A stretch of 64,000 nt of DNA, taken from Tolypothrix sp. PCC 7712 (GTDB taxonomy: Bacteria; Cyanobacteriota; Cyanobacteriia; Cyanobacteriales; Nostocaceae). A program made the position numbers and the translations under genes. The DNA lies in the NCBI RefSeq assembly GCF_025860405.1, contig NZ_CP063785.1, positions 6,511,390 through 6,575,389 of the forward strand, written 5' to 3'. A model generated the notes under the pieces. The model was not told the DNA's origin, ran no database searches, and worked only from the letters and a program-made list of their open reading frames with translations. Of the stretch, positions 18,421-27,648 are shown in pieces; position 1 is the first letter of the stretch, and each line of letters starts with the position of its first letter.

Positions 18421-18886
18421 TGAAAATTGTACAGTTGTAAAATTTATCTAAATAATCGTTTGAACTAGCTGATAAATTTATCAGGGCTATATTAAACCAC
18501 TATATCTGGTGACTATGGATATCAGACTCATCTTATTAATTTAGCTTTTTTTACTGCTCAAACTAGCCCTTCAACGGAAAAAACCACAACTAAACATGAA
18601 AATCTCTCTTCCCAGTCAACACTCAACAGTCAACGCTATTTTCAAGTTAGAATTTTCTGCCAACTTTTGCCTCAATCAGACTGTTGATTTAGTAAATTGT
18701 AATTTACAGTAAGGTAAAAGATTACTCTAACGTTTTGGTTATTTGTGATGAAGTACAAAATTTTCTACAGTTCTCCATTAATAAAATTTCAGAGCGTGTT
18801 ACATTTCTTTAACAATTTCTAAAGATTTAAGTTTTTCTTAATAAATCAGTCCTGAGGCAGTAATTAATTGTTAAACCTGTCATAGT
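18421..18886. other. Divergent promoter region, nothing specific recognised
   Basis: About 465 bases between smpB (minus) and the response regulator (plus). It is AT-rich and should hold both promoters. No RNA gene or repeat family was identified. Confidence 0.45.
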
Positions 18887-19666
18887 ATGAAACATAAGAA
18901 CACACTATTATCGCCTGTGTTCACTAATAGTGCTCATAAGAGTCAATTGCCAAGTCAAACCAATGCTAGGGGTGTACTGTCCATGCCCTTGATGATCCTT
19001 GTAGTGGATGATGATCTGGGCACTCGTCTGTCTATTAGCGATTATCTTGAACTCTCTGGCTATTCAGTAATCACCGCTAATGACGGTCAAGAGGCTTTGT
19101 TGATGGTGGAAGAGTATCATCCCGATCTAATTGTCACCGATATTGTCATGCCACGAATGAATGGCTATGAACTGGTGCGCCGAGTACGTCAACAATCAAA
19201 GTTCCGTTTATTACCTGTAATTTTATTAACAGCGCGGACAAAGACTCAGGAAAGGATTCTGGGATATCAGTCGGGGTGTGATTTGTACTTACCCAAACCT
19301 TTTGAGCTAGAAGAGTTAGCCGCTGCTATTCGCAATTTGTTAGAGCGATCGCAAATTATTCAATCAGAGTACCGTTTTTCTGAACAAGAAAATTTGGGCA
19401 ATTCTCAATCAATAAAACCAATGACAGCCCAGTCATCTCAAATGACTCAAGTTCAGAAATCGCCAATGATCTCAGATCTCACACCTAGAGAACAAGAAGT
19501 GTTAGAACTTTTAACTCATGGGCTTTCAAATGCCGAAATGGGTCATCAGTTACATCTGAGTGCGCGGACTGTAGAAAAGTATGTGAGTAGTTTATTGAGG
19601 AAAACAGCAACAAGCAACCGCGCCGAACTGGTACGGTTTGCAATGAAGCATGGTCTAGTCGAATAA
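18887..19666 (+). CDS. LuxR/NarL-type response regulator (Ycf29-like)
   Basis: 259 residues. An N-terminal extension of about 30 residues precedes a receiver domain (MILVVDDD, phospho-acceptor Asp in DLIVTDIVMPRMNGYE, conserved Lys in LPKPFELEEL). A linker of about 45 residues follows, then a LuxR-type helix-turn-helix (LTPREQEVLELLTHGLSNAEMG and SARTVEKYVSSLLRKT, read as separate blocks). It is a DNA-binding transcription factor controlled by phosphorylation. The arrangement and hydrophobic start of the receiver resemble the Ycf29/TctD group of cyanobacteria and red-algal plastids; that assignment is tentative. MPLMILVV at residue 33 is a possible internal start. No kinase gene is adjacent. 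Confidence 0.85.
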   Translation: MKHKNTLLSPVFTNSAHKSQLPSQTNARGVLSMPLMILVVDDDLGTRLSISDYLELSGYSVITANDGQEALLMVEEYHPDLIVTDIVMPRMNGYELVRRVRQQSKFRLLPVILLTARTKTQERILGYQSGCDLYLPKPFELEELAAAIRNLLERSQIIQSEYRFSEQENLGNSQSIKPMTAQSSQMTQVQKSPMISDLTPREQEVLELLTHGLSNAEMGHQLHLSARTVEKYVSSLLRKTATSNRAELVRFAMKHGLVE

Positions 19667-19835
19667 AAGATTGTGTAGATTACTGAGGAAGTGCTGAGTC
19701 AGATAGACTAATATTACACTCTGTAAATCAATGTCCCAGGTCTCTGACTTCAGTCATCAGTAAGAAGAGATATTTTTACCTGCTCAAAAATCAGAAAAAT
19801 TGCTGTGAATCAATCTCTGATATTGCAAGCAATGT

Positions 19836-20321
19836 TTAAGAGCGTGCTTGCTGACTTAAAACATATTTAAGCAGACCTTCACAAGCATCAACCAGTAAAT
19901 CAATTACTTGCTCGAAGCCGTCACTACCACCGTAATAAGGGTCAGGTACTTCTTTTAAGGTATAGTGAGAACAAAAATCACAAATCAAATGGACGCGATC
20001 GCGGTCTTGCGGTGTTGCAGCCAAAGCCAAGATATTGTCGTAATTTTCCCGATCCATCGCCAAAATTAAGTCAAAATCTTGAAAATCAGTTTTCTGGAAC
20101 TGGCGAGCATGACCGCGCAGTTTAATCCCTAATTTTTTAGCAGCCGCAGCACTCATGCGACGGTCAGGCGGGCTCCCAATGTGATAGCTGGAGGTACCAG
20201 CAGAATCGCAAATAATCTCATCGCTCAAGTCTGCCTGTTCGATGAGATGAGTCATAATATTTTCTGCCGATGGCGAGCGACAGATATTACCCAGGCAGAC
20301 AAATAGTAGCTTGTAGGGCAT
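19836..20321 (-). CDS. Low-molecular-weight protein tyrosine phosphatase
   Basis: 161 residues from ATG 20321 (MPYKLLFVCLGN). A longer reading to 20351 would start inside the intergenic TGACAAATGAC-type repeat, so it is rejected. The catalytic P-loop is CLGNICRS, with Cys and Arg in C-x5-R spacing, and the general acid Asp is in the late motif DPYYGG. The family dephosphorylates tyrosine residues, in bacteria often those of polysaccharide-type tyrosine kinases such as the autokinase at the left edge. That pairing is inference because the genes are 18 kb apart. Confidence 0.92.
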   Translation of the reverse strand: MPYKLLFVCLGNICRSPSAENIMTHLIEQADLSDEIICDSAGTSSYHIGSPPDRRMSAAAAKKLGIKLRGHARQFQKTDFQDFDLILAMDRENYDNILALAATPQDRDRVHLICDFCSHYTLKEVPDPYYGGSDGFEQVIDLLVDACEGLLKYVLSQQARS

Positions 20322-20412
20322 AAATATCTTGTGTCCTTTGTCCTTAGTCATTTGTCATTTGTCCACAACTATTATGATTTAGGACTAATGACGAATGACT
20401 AACGACTAATGA
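20322..20412. repeat. Short TGACAAATGAC/GACTAATGAC repeats
   Basis: The gap between the phosphatase and the YbaB gene is filled by degenerate 7-9 base units such as CATTTGTC and GACTAATGACTAA. The family recurs near 30680, 30815, 41340 and 42380. No function is evident. Confidence 0.75.
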
Positions 20413-20760
20413 CTAAAATCCCGGCAGTTCTAGTCCACTGGTCAAATCTTCCATACGTTCCCGCATGGTAGCTGTGGACTTGTTGTAAGCATCTTTCATG
20501 GCTACTGTTACCAAATCGGACAGTACTTCTGCACCTTCTCCCAAAGCTTCTGGAGAAATTTCCACGCGCTTGGGTTCTTGGTTGCCACTGACAATTACCT
20601 TGATCAGACCACCGCCAGACTCTCCTTGAATCTCCATTTGCTCCAACTCTTCTTGGAGCCGCTTTGCGCCTTCTTGAACTTGCTGCGCTTTTTTGAAAGC
20701 TTCGGCCAGTTCTTTCATTTTTCCCAAGCCAAAGCCGAAACCCTGTCCTTTTCCTGTCAT
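20413..20760 (-). CDS. YbaB/EbfC-family nucleoid-associated protein
   Basis: 115 residues, usual length. A Gly-rich N-terminus (GQGFGFGLGKMKELAEAFKK) precedes the amphipathic helix and the conserved core GGGLIKVIVSGNQEPKRVEI, with the C-terminal DAYNKSTATMRERM. The family forms homodimeric tweezers that bind DNA. It is followed on the same strand by the LMW phosphatase gene, with about 90 bases of repeat in between, so co-transcription is possible. Confidence 0.93.
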   Translation of the reverse strand: MTGKGQGFGFGLGKMKELAEAFKKAQQVQEGAKRLQEELEQMEIQGESGGGLIKVIVSGNQEPKRVEISPEALGEGAEVLSDLVTVAMKDAYNKSTATMRERMEDLTSGLELPGF

Positions 20761-20969
20761 AATAAATAGTCCGCGTGTGCGTTCAATAACAAATCAAATT
20801 CAATTATAGATGCGGTAGGCAAATTGCCTATTTTTTTACTGATAATTAATGCTACGGATGACGATAAGGGGCTAGGGGCTAGTGATTAGGGATGATCCTG
20901 GCTCAAAAACCAGCAAAAAGCGTTGACTGCCGCAGAGCTTGACTAGCCTCTAGTCTGGATATCTCCCGA

Positions 20970-21968
20970 TCAACAAGCTAATTGAAAGTCTCCGAGCATT
21001 TTGACTTCTGGCTCTAACCAAATTGACCACTGGTCTTGCACTTGGTGCTGAATATGACGGATCAGGGAGAAGATATCGCTAGCTTTTGCCCCACCACGGT
21101 TAACGATAAAATTAGCGTGGAGTTGTGCAACTTGCGCTCCCCCAATTTGGAAACCTTTTAACCCTGTTTGTTCAATTAACCAGCCAGCAGAGTAAGGTTT
21201 GGGATTGCGGAAGACGCTACCACAACTAGGGTAGTTGTAGGGTTGGGTGCTCAATCGGTGTTGTTTATGCTCCTTGGTGACAGCAATTACTTTTGCTGGG
21301 TCAGCACCAGGACGCAATTGGAAGGTTGCTTGAGTAACTATATGATCGCTACCTTGTAATAATGAAGTGCGGTAGGCATAACCTAACTGCTCTGGAGTCA
21401 AAGTTGCGATTGTGCCATCAGGTGACAATACCTGAGCGCTGATTAACATATCTGCAGTACAGCTATTGTGTGCCCCAGCATTCATGACCACTGCGCCGCC
21501 CACGGTTCCCGGGATACCAACCGCCCATTCTAGGCCTTCCCAACCTAAATCTGCGGCTTGCCATGCCAAGCTGGGAATTGATTCGCCCGCAGCGACAGTT
21601 AATTGCCCTGTTTGGGGGTCAAAGTGGCTATATCGCAAATGACGAGTGGCAATCACTAGTCCGGGTAAACCGCGATCGCTCACTAATAAATTAGAACCTG
21701 CACCCAGTATTGTCACTGGAATCTCATGTTCTTTTGCATACTTCATGCTTGCTTGCAGTGCTTCTACGTTGCGGGGGGCTACATACAATTCAGCAGCTCC
21801 ACCCACTCTATAGGAAGTAAACGCTGACAAGGAAGCTTGGGATTTGATTGCACAATCAGTGTCAGGCAAGCAAATTACCTGATTTTTGACGGAATTAGCT
21901 GTTTCCTGTTTCTCTGAAGTTAAAGTAGAAACTGTGCAGACGCTGCCAGCTGCCTGGGAGATTGTCAT
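20970..21968 (-). CDS. murB: UDP-N-acetylmuramate dehydrogenase MurB
   Basis: 332 residues. An N-terminal extension of about 45 residues precedes the FAD-binding domain (YRVGGAAELYVAP, GAGSNLLVSDRGLPG). Type I MurB motifs follow: GIPGTVGGAVVMNAGAH, the Tyr/Ser region YPSCGSVFRNP and the C-terminal Glu in WLEPEVKMLG. It catalyses NADPH-dependent reduction of UDP-GlcNAc-enolpyruvate in peptidoglycan synthesis. It lies directly downstream of murC on the same strand with a 130-base gap, the usual cyanobacterial murC-murB pair. Confidence 0.97.
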   Translation of the reverse strand: MTISQAAGSVCTVSTLTSEKQETANSVKNQVICLPDTDCAIKSQASLSAFTSYRVGGAAELYVAPRNVEALQASMKYAKEHEIPVTILGAGSNLLVSDRGLPGLVIATRHLRYSHFDPQTGQLTVAAGESIPSLAWQAADLGWEGLEWAVGIPGTVGGAVVMNAGAHNSCTADMLISAQVLSPDGTIATLTPEQLGYAYRTSLLQGSDHIVTQATFQLRPGADPAKVIAVTKEHKQHRLSTQPYNYPSCGSVFRNPKPYSAGWLIEQTGLKGFQIGGAQVAQLHANFIVNRGGAKASDIFSLIRHIQHQVQDQWSIWLEPEVKMLGDFQLAC

Positions 21969-22099
21969 CTTTCGGTCGATTGAGTAAAATTTTTACATTT
22001 TTCCGCCGTAACAATACGGCTGTACTATAAAATTTTGCGAAAAGAGTGCCGGGTCACAAGACACTTGTTTCCCAAATTAAACCTAGCCATTGTCAACAA

Positions 22100-23563
22100 T
22101 TATGATGTGGCTGTTGCTGGTTCGCGCAGTGTCGCAATCACATCAGGAATTGTCTGATTTAAGTTTCCAGCACCGAGAAACAGCGCTAAATCCCCTGGAC
22201 GCAAAGCCTTGAGTAGATATTCTTCTACTGCATTCAATGTAGGTTGATAGACAACCTGTGGATGCTGTTTCGCAATTGCTGCTGCCAACATTTCACCGCT
22301 GACTTGCCCTAAATTAGGTTCTCCAGCACTGTAAATATCAGTTAGCACTACCAAATCAGCATGAGTAAAGGATTCTGCAAATTCTGCTAAAAATGTTAAT
22401 GTGCGACTATAGCGATGGGGTTGAAAAATCGCCACAACTCGTTGCCCAGGTCTTGCTTGCAGGCGGGCCGCTGCGAGAGTAGCACGAATTTCGCTGGGGT
22501 GATGAGCGTAGTCATCGATAAAGGTAATACCATCGACTTCACCGCGAAACTCAAAGCGCCGTCTTGCGCCTTCAAAGGTGGCAATACCTTTAGCAATTTC
22601 CCCAAATTCTAGTCCTACAAATCGACCGACAGCTACAGATGCTAGAGCGTTGCTGAGGTTGTGCCGACCGAGTAGTCGCAAATTCAACATTCCTAAAGCT
22701 TTGCCGCGTTCCCAAACTAAGGCAGTAGTACCATCAGCACGATAGTCAATGTTAGTGACAGTATAGTCAGCGTTGCTATCGGGGTGTAGGCTGTAGGTGA
22801 TGGTTGGTTTTAGGCGATCGCGCACTGTTGCACAATCAATGCTACCTATTAAGGTTTGGCATCCTTGAGCAAACTCTTGGAAGATATTAACAACTTCTTC
22901 TAATGTTTCATAATGGTCGGGATGATCTAGTTCAATATTAGTAATCACACCAATTGCTGGAGCGTGTTTTACCAAAGAACCATCGGATTCATCTGCTTCT
23001 GCAACTAAATATCGGCTTTCTCCCAATCTGGCATTGCCTTCCCAAGCATTGACTTCGCCACCCACCAAAATAGTTGGATCTAAACCAGCTTGGAGCAGCA
23101 TATAGCCAATCATACTGCTAGTTGTAGTTTTACCGTGGGTACCAGCCACAGCAATGCTGTGGTAATCAGCAATTAAAGCAGCTAGTACATCTGAACGATG
23201 TAATATTGGGCATCCCAATTCTAGTGCTGCTTTGTATTCTAAATTAGTGGTGTTAATTGCTGTTGAACAAATTACTTGCGGCAGTGTTGTGTTGTTACTG
23301 CTATTTGATTCTAAGCGTGAGTTTAATCCTACTCCTGAAGATACTAGAGGGCGAAAGAATTCGAGATTACTTGCCTCTTGTCTACTAAAAATATGTGTGC
23401 CGATAGATTCTAATTTTCTTGTTATATGGTTCGGGCGTAAATCTGAACCTGATACTGGTAATTGACGTTTAGCAAGAACGTATGCCAGAGCAGACATTCC
23501 AATACCGCCGATCCCAATGAAATGAAATGGTCTACCGCTAAAATCTACAGAATTATTACTCAT
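22100..23563 (-). CDS. murC: UDP-N-acetylmuramate--L-alanine ligase MurC
   Basis: 487 residues, full length. The N-terminal Rossmann motif HFIGIGGIGMSALAYVL is followed by the ATP-binding loop VAGTHGKTTTSSM, the Mur ligase motif EADESDGSL, NIELDHPDHY and the C-terminal FIDDYAHHPSEI and FLGAGNLNQT. It adds L-alanine to UDP-MurNAc in the cytoplasm. It is the first gene of the murC-murB pair. About 40 residues after the Rossmann start (the Asn/Ser-rich NSSNNTTLPQ) look like a small family-specific loop. Confidence 0.97.
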   Translation of the reverse strand: MSNNSVDFSGRPFHFIGIGGIGMSALAYVLAKRQLPVSGSDLRPNHITRKLESIGTHIFSRQEASNLEFFRPLVSSGVGLNSRLESNSSNNTTLPQVICSTAINTTNLEYKAALELGCPILHRSDVLAALIADYHSIAVAGTHGKTTTSSMIGYMLLQAGLDPTILVGGEVNAWEGNARLGESRYLVAEADESDGSLVKHAPAIGVITNIELDHPDHYETLEEVVNIFQEFAQGCQTLIGSIDCATVRDRLKPTITYSLHPDSNADYTVTNIDYRADGTTALVWERGKALGMLNLRLLGRHNLSNALASVAVGRFVGLEFGEIAKGIATFEGARRRFEFRGEVDGITFIDDYAHHPSEIRATLAAARLQARPGQRVVAIFQPHRYSRTLTFLAEFAESFTHADLVVLTDIYSAGEPNLGQVSGEMLAAAIAKQHPQVVYQPTLNAVEEYLLKALRPGDLALFLGAGNLNQTIPDVIATLREPATATS

Positions 23564-23968
23564 TGATTACTCCTCTTACACCACACCACACCATAATCAC
23601 AAATGACACGCGTATCATAACAGGAATTTGATTTTTACTGTAACTACTCCTGTATGTATTTAATTTTTGAGGTTTCGTAAATTTTTCCCCTCTGCTTTTT
23701 TTTGTTGAGAATGATTTTACCTTCGTTAGAGGTTTTTGTAATTTCTGAAGTTTATCTTATGATTATTCGGAAATTTTCCGCCACATCGGGAAAGAAATTC
23801 TTGTAATGAGAAATACATATTTTTCTTGTCCTTACTAGAATTGGCTACAATAGTACATTTTTGGTTAAGTCGCTTTTAAATGACATAAACCTTAGGCTTG
23901 AGTTGACTACAATAGTACATTGATAATGAAACTTTTCTGAAATTGAATAGAATTCCCAACTTAAGTGG
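23564..23968. promoter_or_regulatory. Divergent murC/nadD region with an 18-bp direct repeat
   Basis: TTGGCTACAATAGTACATT at 23842-23860 recurs as TTGACTACAATAGTACATT at 23904-23922, one mismatch, starts 62 bases apart. Each copy contains a TACAAT sequence that could be a -10 box. The second copy is about 46 bases before the nadD start. This looks like a duplicated promoter or operator; no known factor was matched. Confidence 0.5.
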
Positions 23969-24586
23969 ATGCAGCAACTAGCAATTTTTGGTGGCACATT
24001 TGATCCTGTTCATTGGGGACACTTGCTCATAGCCGAAACAGCTTTGCATCAAGTCCCTGTCGAACAGATAATTTGGGTACCGTCACTAAATCCCCCCCAT
24101 AAACAAGCGGTTGCGTTTCAGCATCGCTTAGAAATGCTCAAGCTAGCTACAAAAGACAACCCAGCTTTTACGGTTTCATTAATTGAAGTAAATACCCCTG
24201 AAACATCCTACGCTATCAACACCCTGATCGATTTAGCTGCTGATTATCCTAATACTCACTGGTACTGGATTGTAGGTTTGGATACCTTCCAAACCTTACC
24301 CCGTTGGCACCGTAGACATGAACTCACACAAATGTGTGATTGGTTGATTGCACCTAGACTCCTTGGTGGTGAGAATATAGCTCAAAGTGAGTTAATCTGC
24401 AAGCAAGTCGAACACCAACTAAGAAATCAGTCAATCCGCATTGACTGGCAACTATTGCATATACCTTTAGTAGGAGTTTCGTCAAGCCTCATTCGCCAAT
24501 TAATTCGCGATCGCCAATCTATTAGATATTTAGTTGCAGAGCCGGTGCGAGTTTATATCGCGACTCACAACCTTTACACAAAATAA
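23969..24586 (+). CDS. nadD: Nicotinate-nucleotide adenylyltransferase NadD
   Basis: 205 residues. The nucleotidyltransferase signature GGTFDPVHWGHLLIAE is at residues 8-23, and the second motif GVSSSLIRQLIRD near residue 168 corresponds to the ISST-x-IR motif. It transfers AMP from ATP to nicotinate mononucleotide in NAD synthesis. The NUDIX and NAD synthetase genes that often follow nadD in cyanobacteria are absent here; gap2 follows after about 125 bases. Confidence 0.93.
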   Translation: MQQLAIFGGTFDPVHWGHLLIAETALHQVPVEQIIWVPSLNPPHKQAVAFQHRLEMLKLATKDNPAFTVSLIEVNTPETSYAINTLIDLAADYPNTHWYWIVGLDTFQTLPRWHRRHELTQMCDWLIAPRLLGGENIAQSELICKQVEHQLRNQSIRIDWQLLHIPLVGVSSSLIRQLIRDRQSIRYLVAEPVRVYIATHNLYTK

Positions 24587-24712
24587 ATCTGAATAAATTA
24601 TGTGTTTTTTTCTGGATCTAACACTTTGTGGTTATAAATGCTCCCCCCCTTTGCGATATGATTGGGGTCAACGATATAAACTTATAGGCATAAATACAGA
24701 GGGCAAGACACT

Positions 24713-25726
24713 GTGATTAGAGTCGCAATCAACGGTTTCGGGCGAATTGGGCGCAACTTTGCACGCTGTTGGGTGGGTAGAAAGAATAGCAACATCGACC
24801 TTGTGGCTATCAATGACACATCCGACCCGAGAACTAACGCTCACCTGCTGAAGTATGACTCGATGTTAGGAAAGTTAAAGGATGTTGACATTTCAGCGGA
24901 TGATAACTCTATCACCGTTAACGGTAAAACAATTAAATGTGTATCCGATCGCAATCCAGAAAACTTGCCCTGGAGGGATTGGGGAATTGACCTAATTATC
25001 GAAGCAACGGGTGTTTTCACCAGCAAAGAAGGAGCGCTCAAGCATGTCAATGCTGGAGCCAAAAAAGTTTTGATTACTGCTCCCGGCAAAAATGAAGATG
25101 GTACCTTTGTGATTGGTGTGAATCATCATGATTATGACCACAACAAACACCACATCATCAGTAATGCTAGCTGTACCACAAATTGCTTGGCTCCGATTGC
25201 CAAAGTTTTAAATGAAAAATTTGGCATCATCAAAGGTACGATGACTACCACTCACAGCTACACAGGTGACCAGCGCTTGCTAGACGCTTCTCACCGTGAT
25301 GTCCGCCGTGCTAGGGCAGCAGCCATCAACATTGTACCAACCTCTACTGGTGCAGCAAAGGCAGTAGCACTAGTGATCCCAGACCTGAAAGGCAAGCTAA
25401 ATGGTGTTGCCTTACGTGTACCTACCCCAAACGTCTCAATGGTAGATTTCGTAGTTCAGGTTGAGAAGCGTACTATTACTGAAGAAGTTAACCAAGCCCT
25501 CAAAGATGCTGCCGAAGGGTCACTCAAAGGGATTTTAGATTACAGTGAACTACAACTAGTTTCGTCTGATTACCAAGGTACTGATGCTTCTTCAATTGTT
25601 GATGCTAGCTTGACTCTGGTTATGGGTAATGACTTAGTAAAAGTCATGGCTTGGTACGATAACGAGTGGGGTTACAGCCAACGAGTTCTCGATTTGGCAG
25701 AACTAGTAGCTGAAAAATGGCAGTAA
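24713..25726 (+). CDS. gap2: Glyceraldehyde-3-phosphate dehydrogenase, Gap2 (Calvin cycle) type
   Basis: 337 residues with a GTG start. The NAD(P)-binding start INGFGRIGRNFAR is followed by the active site SNASCTTNCLAP (catalytic Cys) and TTTHSYTGDQRLLDASHRD, then VPTSTGAAKAVALVIPDLKG. Length and the form of these blocks match the cyanobacterial Gap2 class, which works with NADPH in CO2 fixation, rather than glycolytic Gap1. The gene is preceded by about 125 bases with GAGGG before the start. It appears monocistronic. Confidence 0.95.
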   Translation: MIRVAINGFGRIGRNFARCWVGRKNSNIDLVAINDTSDPRTNAHLLKYDSMLGKLKDVDISADDNSITVNGKTIKCVSDRNPENLPWRDWGIDLIIEATGVFTSKEGALKHVNAGAKKVLITAPGKNEDGTFVIGVNHHDYDHNKHHIISNASCTTNCLAPIAKVLNEKFGIIKGTMTTTHSYTGDQRLLDASHRDVRRARAAAINIVPTSTGAAKAVALVIPDLKGKLNGVALRVPTPNVSMVDFVVQVEKRTITEEVNQALKDAAEGSLKGILDYSELQLVSSDYQGTDASSIVDASLTLVMGNDLVKVMAWYDNEWGYSQRVLDLAELVAEKWQ

Positions 25727-25773
25727 TTTGTCATTAGTTATGAGTCATTGGTATTTCAAAAAATGACTAATAA

Positions 25774-26811
25774 CTAAAAATGTTGAAATCCCTGATTCAG
25801 ATTTAAAATTTGGTCAGGGATTTCTGTATTTTCATGGTGTAATACTACTTTTGTTCCTGATGTAATTGTGCCAATAATTGCTGCATCTTGGCCTATTTGT
25901 GCCACTAAGGCTGATGCAGCATCTGGTGGTAAACACAGCACTAATTCAAAATCTTCGCCGCCGTATAAGGCGTAATTTATAGCTTGTTCTGGAGTTAGCC
26001 AGTTAGCAAATGCTCGTGGTAAAGGAATTTGCTTGGCTTCCAGAATAGCGCCAACATGACTAGCACGGCAGATTTGTAAAACTGCATCAGCCAAACCATC
26101 GCTGCTGTCCATCCCCGCAACAGCAATTTGAGATTTGAGATTTGGGATTTTGGATTGGGAATTGAAGATATTCCAGAGGATGGGTAAGATATCTAATCGT
26201 GGCTGAGGACGCTGGTGTGCGGTGATTAAAGCCGCCTTGTCTGTATCTTTGAGGTTTTGTCCTATTTCCGGATTTAAGAGCATCTCTAAGCCTGCACGAG
26301 AGGCTCCATGTACACCTGTAATTGCGATCGCATCTCCTACTTTTGCAGTAGAGCGACGGATAATTTGATGAGGGTAGGCTTGACCAAAAGCGGTAATTGA
26401 CAGAGTCGTCACAGGCGATCGCACAATATCACCACCAACAATTGGAGTATTGTACTTTTGCAGGCATTCTGTCATTCCCTGATACAAGCGCTCAACCCAA
26501 CTGACACTTATATCCCCTGGAAGCGCTAATCCTACAGTGATCCCTAAGGGTGTTGCACCCATCGCTGCCAAATCTGATAAATTAGCCGCCGCCGCCCGCC
26601 AGCCAGCATCTTCTGGTGAAGTGGTGACATTACTAAAATGCACACCATCAACTAAGACATCTGTGGTCACCACCAAAGATTGTTCTGGTGTAGTGACAAG
26701 CACTGCTGCATCATCGCCAATAATCTCTTGAGGACAAAAGCGCTGCAATATGGCTAACAGCCCTTGTTCGCCAATATCTTTTACTTGCAAGGAAGGTGAC
26801 TCATTGTTCAC
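25774..26811 (-). CDS. thiL: Thiamine-monophosphate kinase ThiL, with a repeat-derived insertion
   Basis: 345 residues, GTG start at 26811 next to a GGGTACTGGG-type repeat. Conserved ThiL motifs are present: GDDAAVL, TTDVLVDGVHF, NLSDLAAMGATP, GGDIVRSP, MDSSDGLADAV and YGGEDFELVL. It phosphorylates thiamine monophosphate to the diphosphate cofactor. Residues about 216-230 (NSQSKIPNLKSQIAV) are encoded by 26125-26165, whose DNA (GATTTTGGATTGGGAATTG) matches intergenic repeats such as 31655-31735. This in-frame insertion just before MDSSDG is foreign to the family; the rest of the enzyme looks intact. Confidence 0.93.
   Translation of the reverse strand: MNNESPSLQVKDIGEQGLLAILQRFCPQEIIGDDAAVLVTTPEQSLVVTTDVLVDGVHFSNVTTSPEDAGWRAAAANLSDLAAMGATPLGITVGLALPGDISVSWVERLYQGMTECLQKYNTPIVGGDIVRSPVTTLSITAFGQAYPHQIIRRSTAKVGDAIAITGVHGASRAGLEMLLNPEIGQNLKDTDKAALITAHQRPQPRLDILPILWNIFNSQSKIPNLKSQIAVAGMDSSDGLADAVLQICRASHVGAILEAKQIPLPRAFANWLTPEQAINYALYGGEDFELVLCLPPDAASALVAQIGQDAAIIGTITSGTKVVLHHENTEIPDQILNLNQGFQHF
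26125..26165. repeat. Intergenic-type repeat inside thiL
   Basis: Degenerate GATTTGA/GATTTTG units, the same family as at 31655-31735 and 41938-41970, lie inside the thiL reading frame and keep it open. Confidence 0.65.
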
Positions 26812-26870
26812 GGTGGGGTTGGGGATTGGGTACTGGGGACTGGGTACTGGGGACTGGGTAATGAGACACC
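26812..26870. repeat. Short GGGTACTGGGGACT repeats
   Basis: Degenerate units GGGGACTGGGTACT between thiL and the Uma2 gene. The same family occurs near 63180. No other signal was seen. Confidence 0.75.
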
Positions 26871-27003
26871 AGGAGGAAGGGTAAAAATAACCTTTGACTT
26901 TTGACCCTTGACATCACGACAAAAGTTTTATCTATGCTGGTGTAAGCCAGAAAGAATGGCTAGTTACAGTTACGATAAGGATATTGTCTAGGAGTTAGTG
27001 GAG

Positions 27004-27576
27004 ATGGTCGCTACACCAGTAACCAGTATCACTTTTGAAGAGTACTTAACCTATGATGATGGTACAGGTTTTCATTATGAACTGGTGGGTGGCAGGTTAG
27101 AACTAATGAATCCACCAACAATTCAACATTTCTTGATTGTGGATTTCTTGGATACTTTGTTGAAATCAGAAATCAAAAGGTTGAATTTGCCTTGGCTGTG
27201 TTTTCGGGAAAGCGGCGTGAGAACAGGTAGAAATAAATCTAGATTGACTGATTTATCTGTGGTGACGCTGGAGCAAGCAAAAGAATTGATGAATGTGTCA
27301 TTAGTATTTCAGTCACCGCCATTGTTGATTGTAGAGGTAGTTAGTCCAGATTCAGTGAAACGAGACTATCGCTATAAACGCTCTGAATACGCTGCTTTGG
27401 AAGTACCAGAGTATTGGATTGTAGACCCCTTAATGGCGAAAATTACGGTTTTATTGCTGGAAGAAGGACTTTACGAAGAGACTGTATTTACTTGCTCTCA
27501 GCAGATTGTATCGCAGACTTTTCCCGAATTAGCAATTACAGTTGACCAAGTGTTGAGTTCGGGAAATCTTTCTTGA
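27004..27576 (+). CDS. Uma2-family (DUF820) putative endonuclease
   Basis: 190 residues. ATG 27004 is chosen because AGGAG at 26990-26994 is 9 bases away; GTG 26998 is only 3 bases from it. The restriction-endonuclease-like fold is suggested by ELVGGRLELMNPPT, TDLSVVTLEQ and LIVEVVSPDSVKRDYRYKRSEYAALEVPEYWIVDP (read in blocks such as LLIVEVVSPDS and VPEYWIVDP). The family is very abundant in cyanobacteria and its function is unknown. Four members occur in this window. It is monocistronic, between thiL and the cyclophilin gene. Confidence 0.82.
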   Translation: MVATPVTSITFEEYLTYDDGTGFHYELVGGRLELMNPPTIQHFLIVDFLDTLLKSEIKRLNLPWLCFRESGVRTGRNKSRLTDLSVVTLEQAKELMNVSLVFQSPPLLIVEVVSPDSVKRDYRYKRSEYAALEVPEYWIVDPLMAKITVLLLEEGLYEETVFTCSQQIVSQTFPELAITVDQVLSSGNLS

Positions 27577-27648
27577 AGGCTAAAGTATGAAAGCTGAAGA
27601 CTGAAATAGTATTACTTCAGACTTCATCCTTCAGACTTCATCCTTAAT

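Noticed and set aside
20322..20351. Longer start for the LMW phosphatase (MTKDKGHKIF)
   Set aside because: The extra codons come from an intergenic repeat; MPYKLLFVC is the family-like start.
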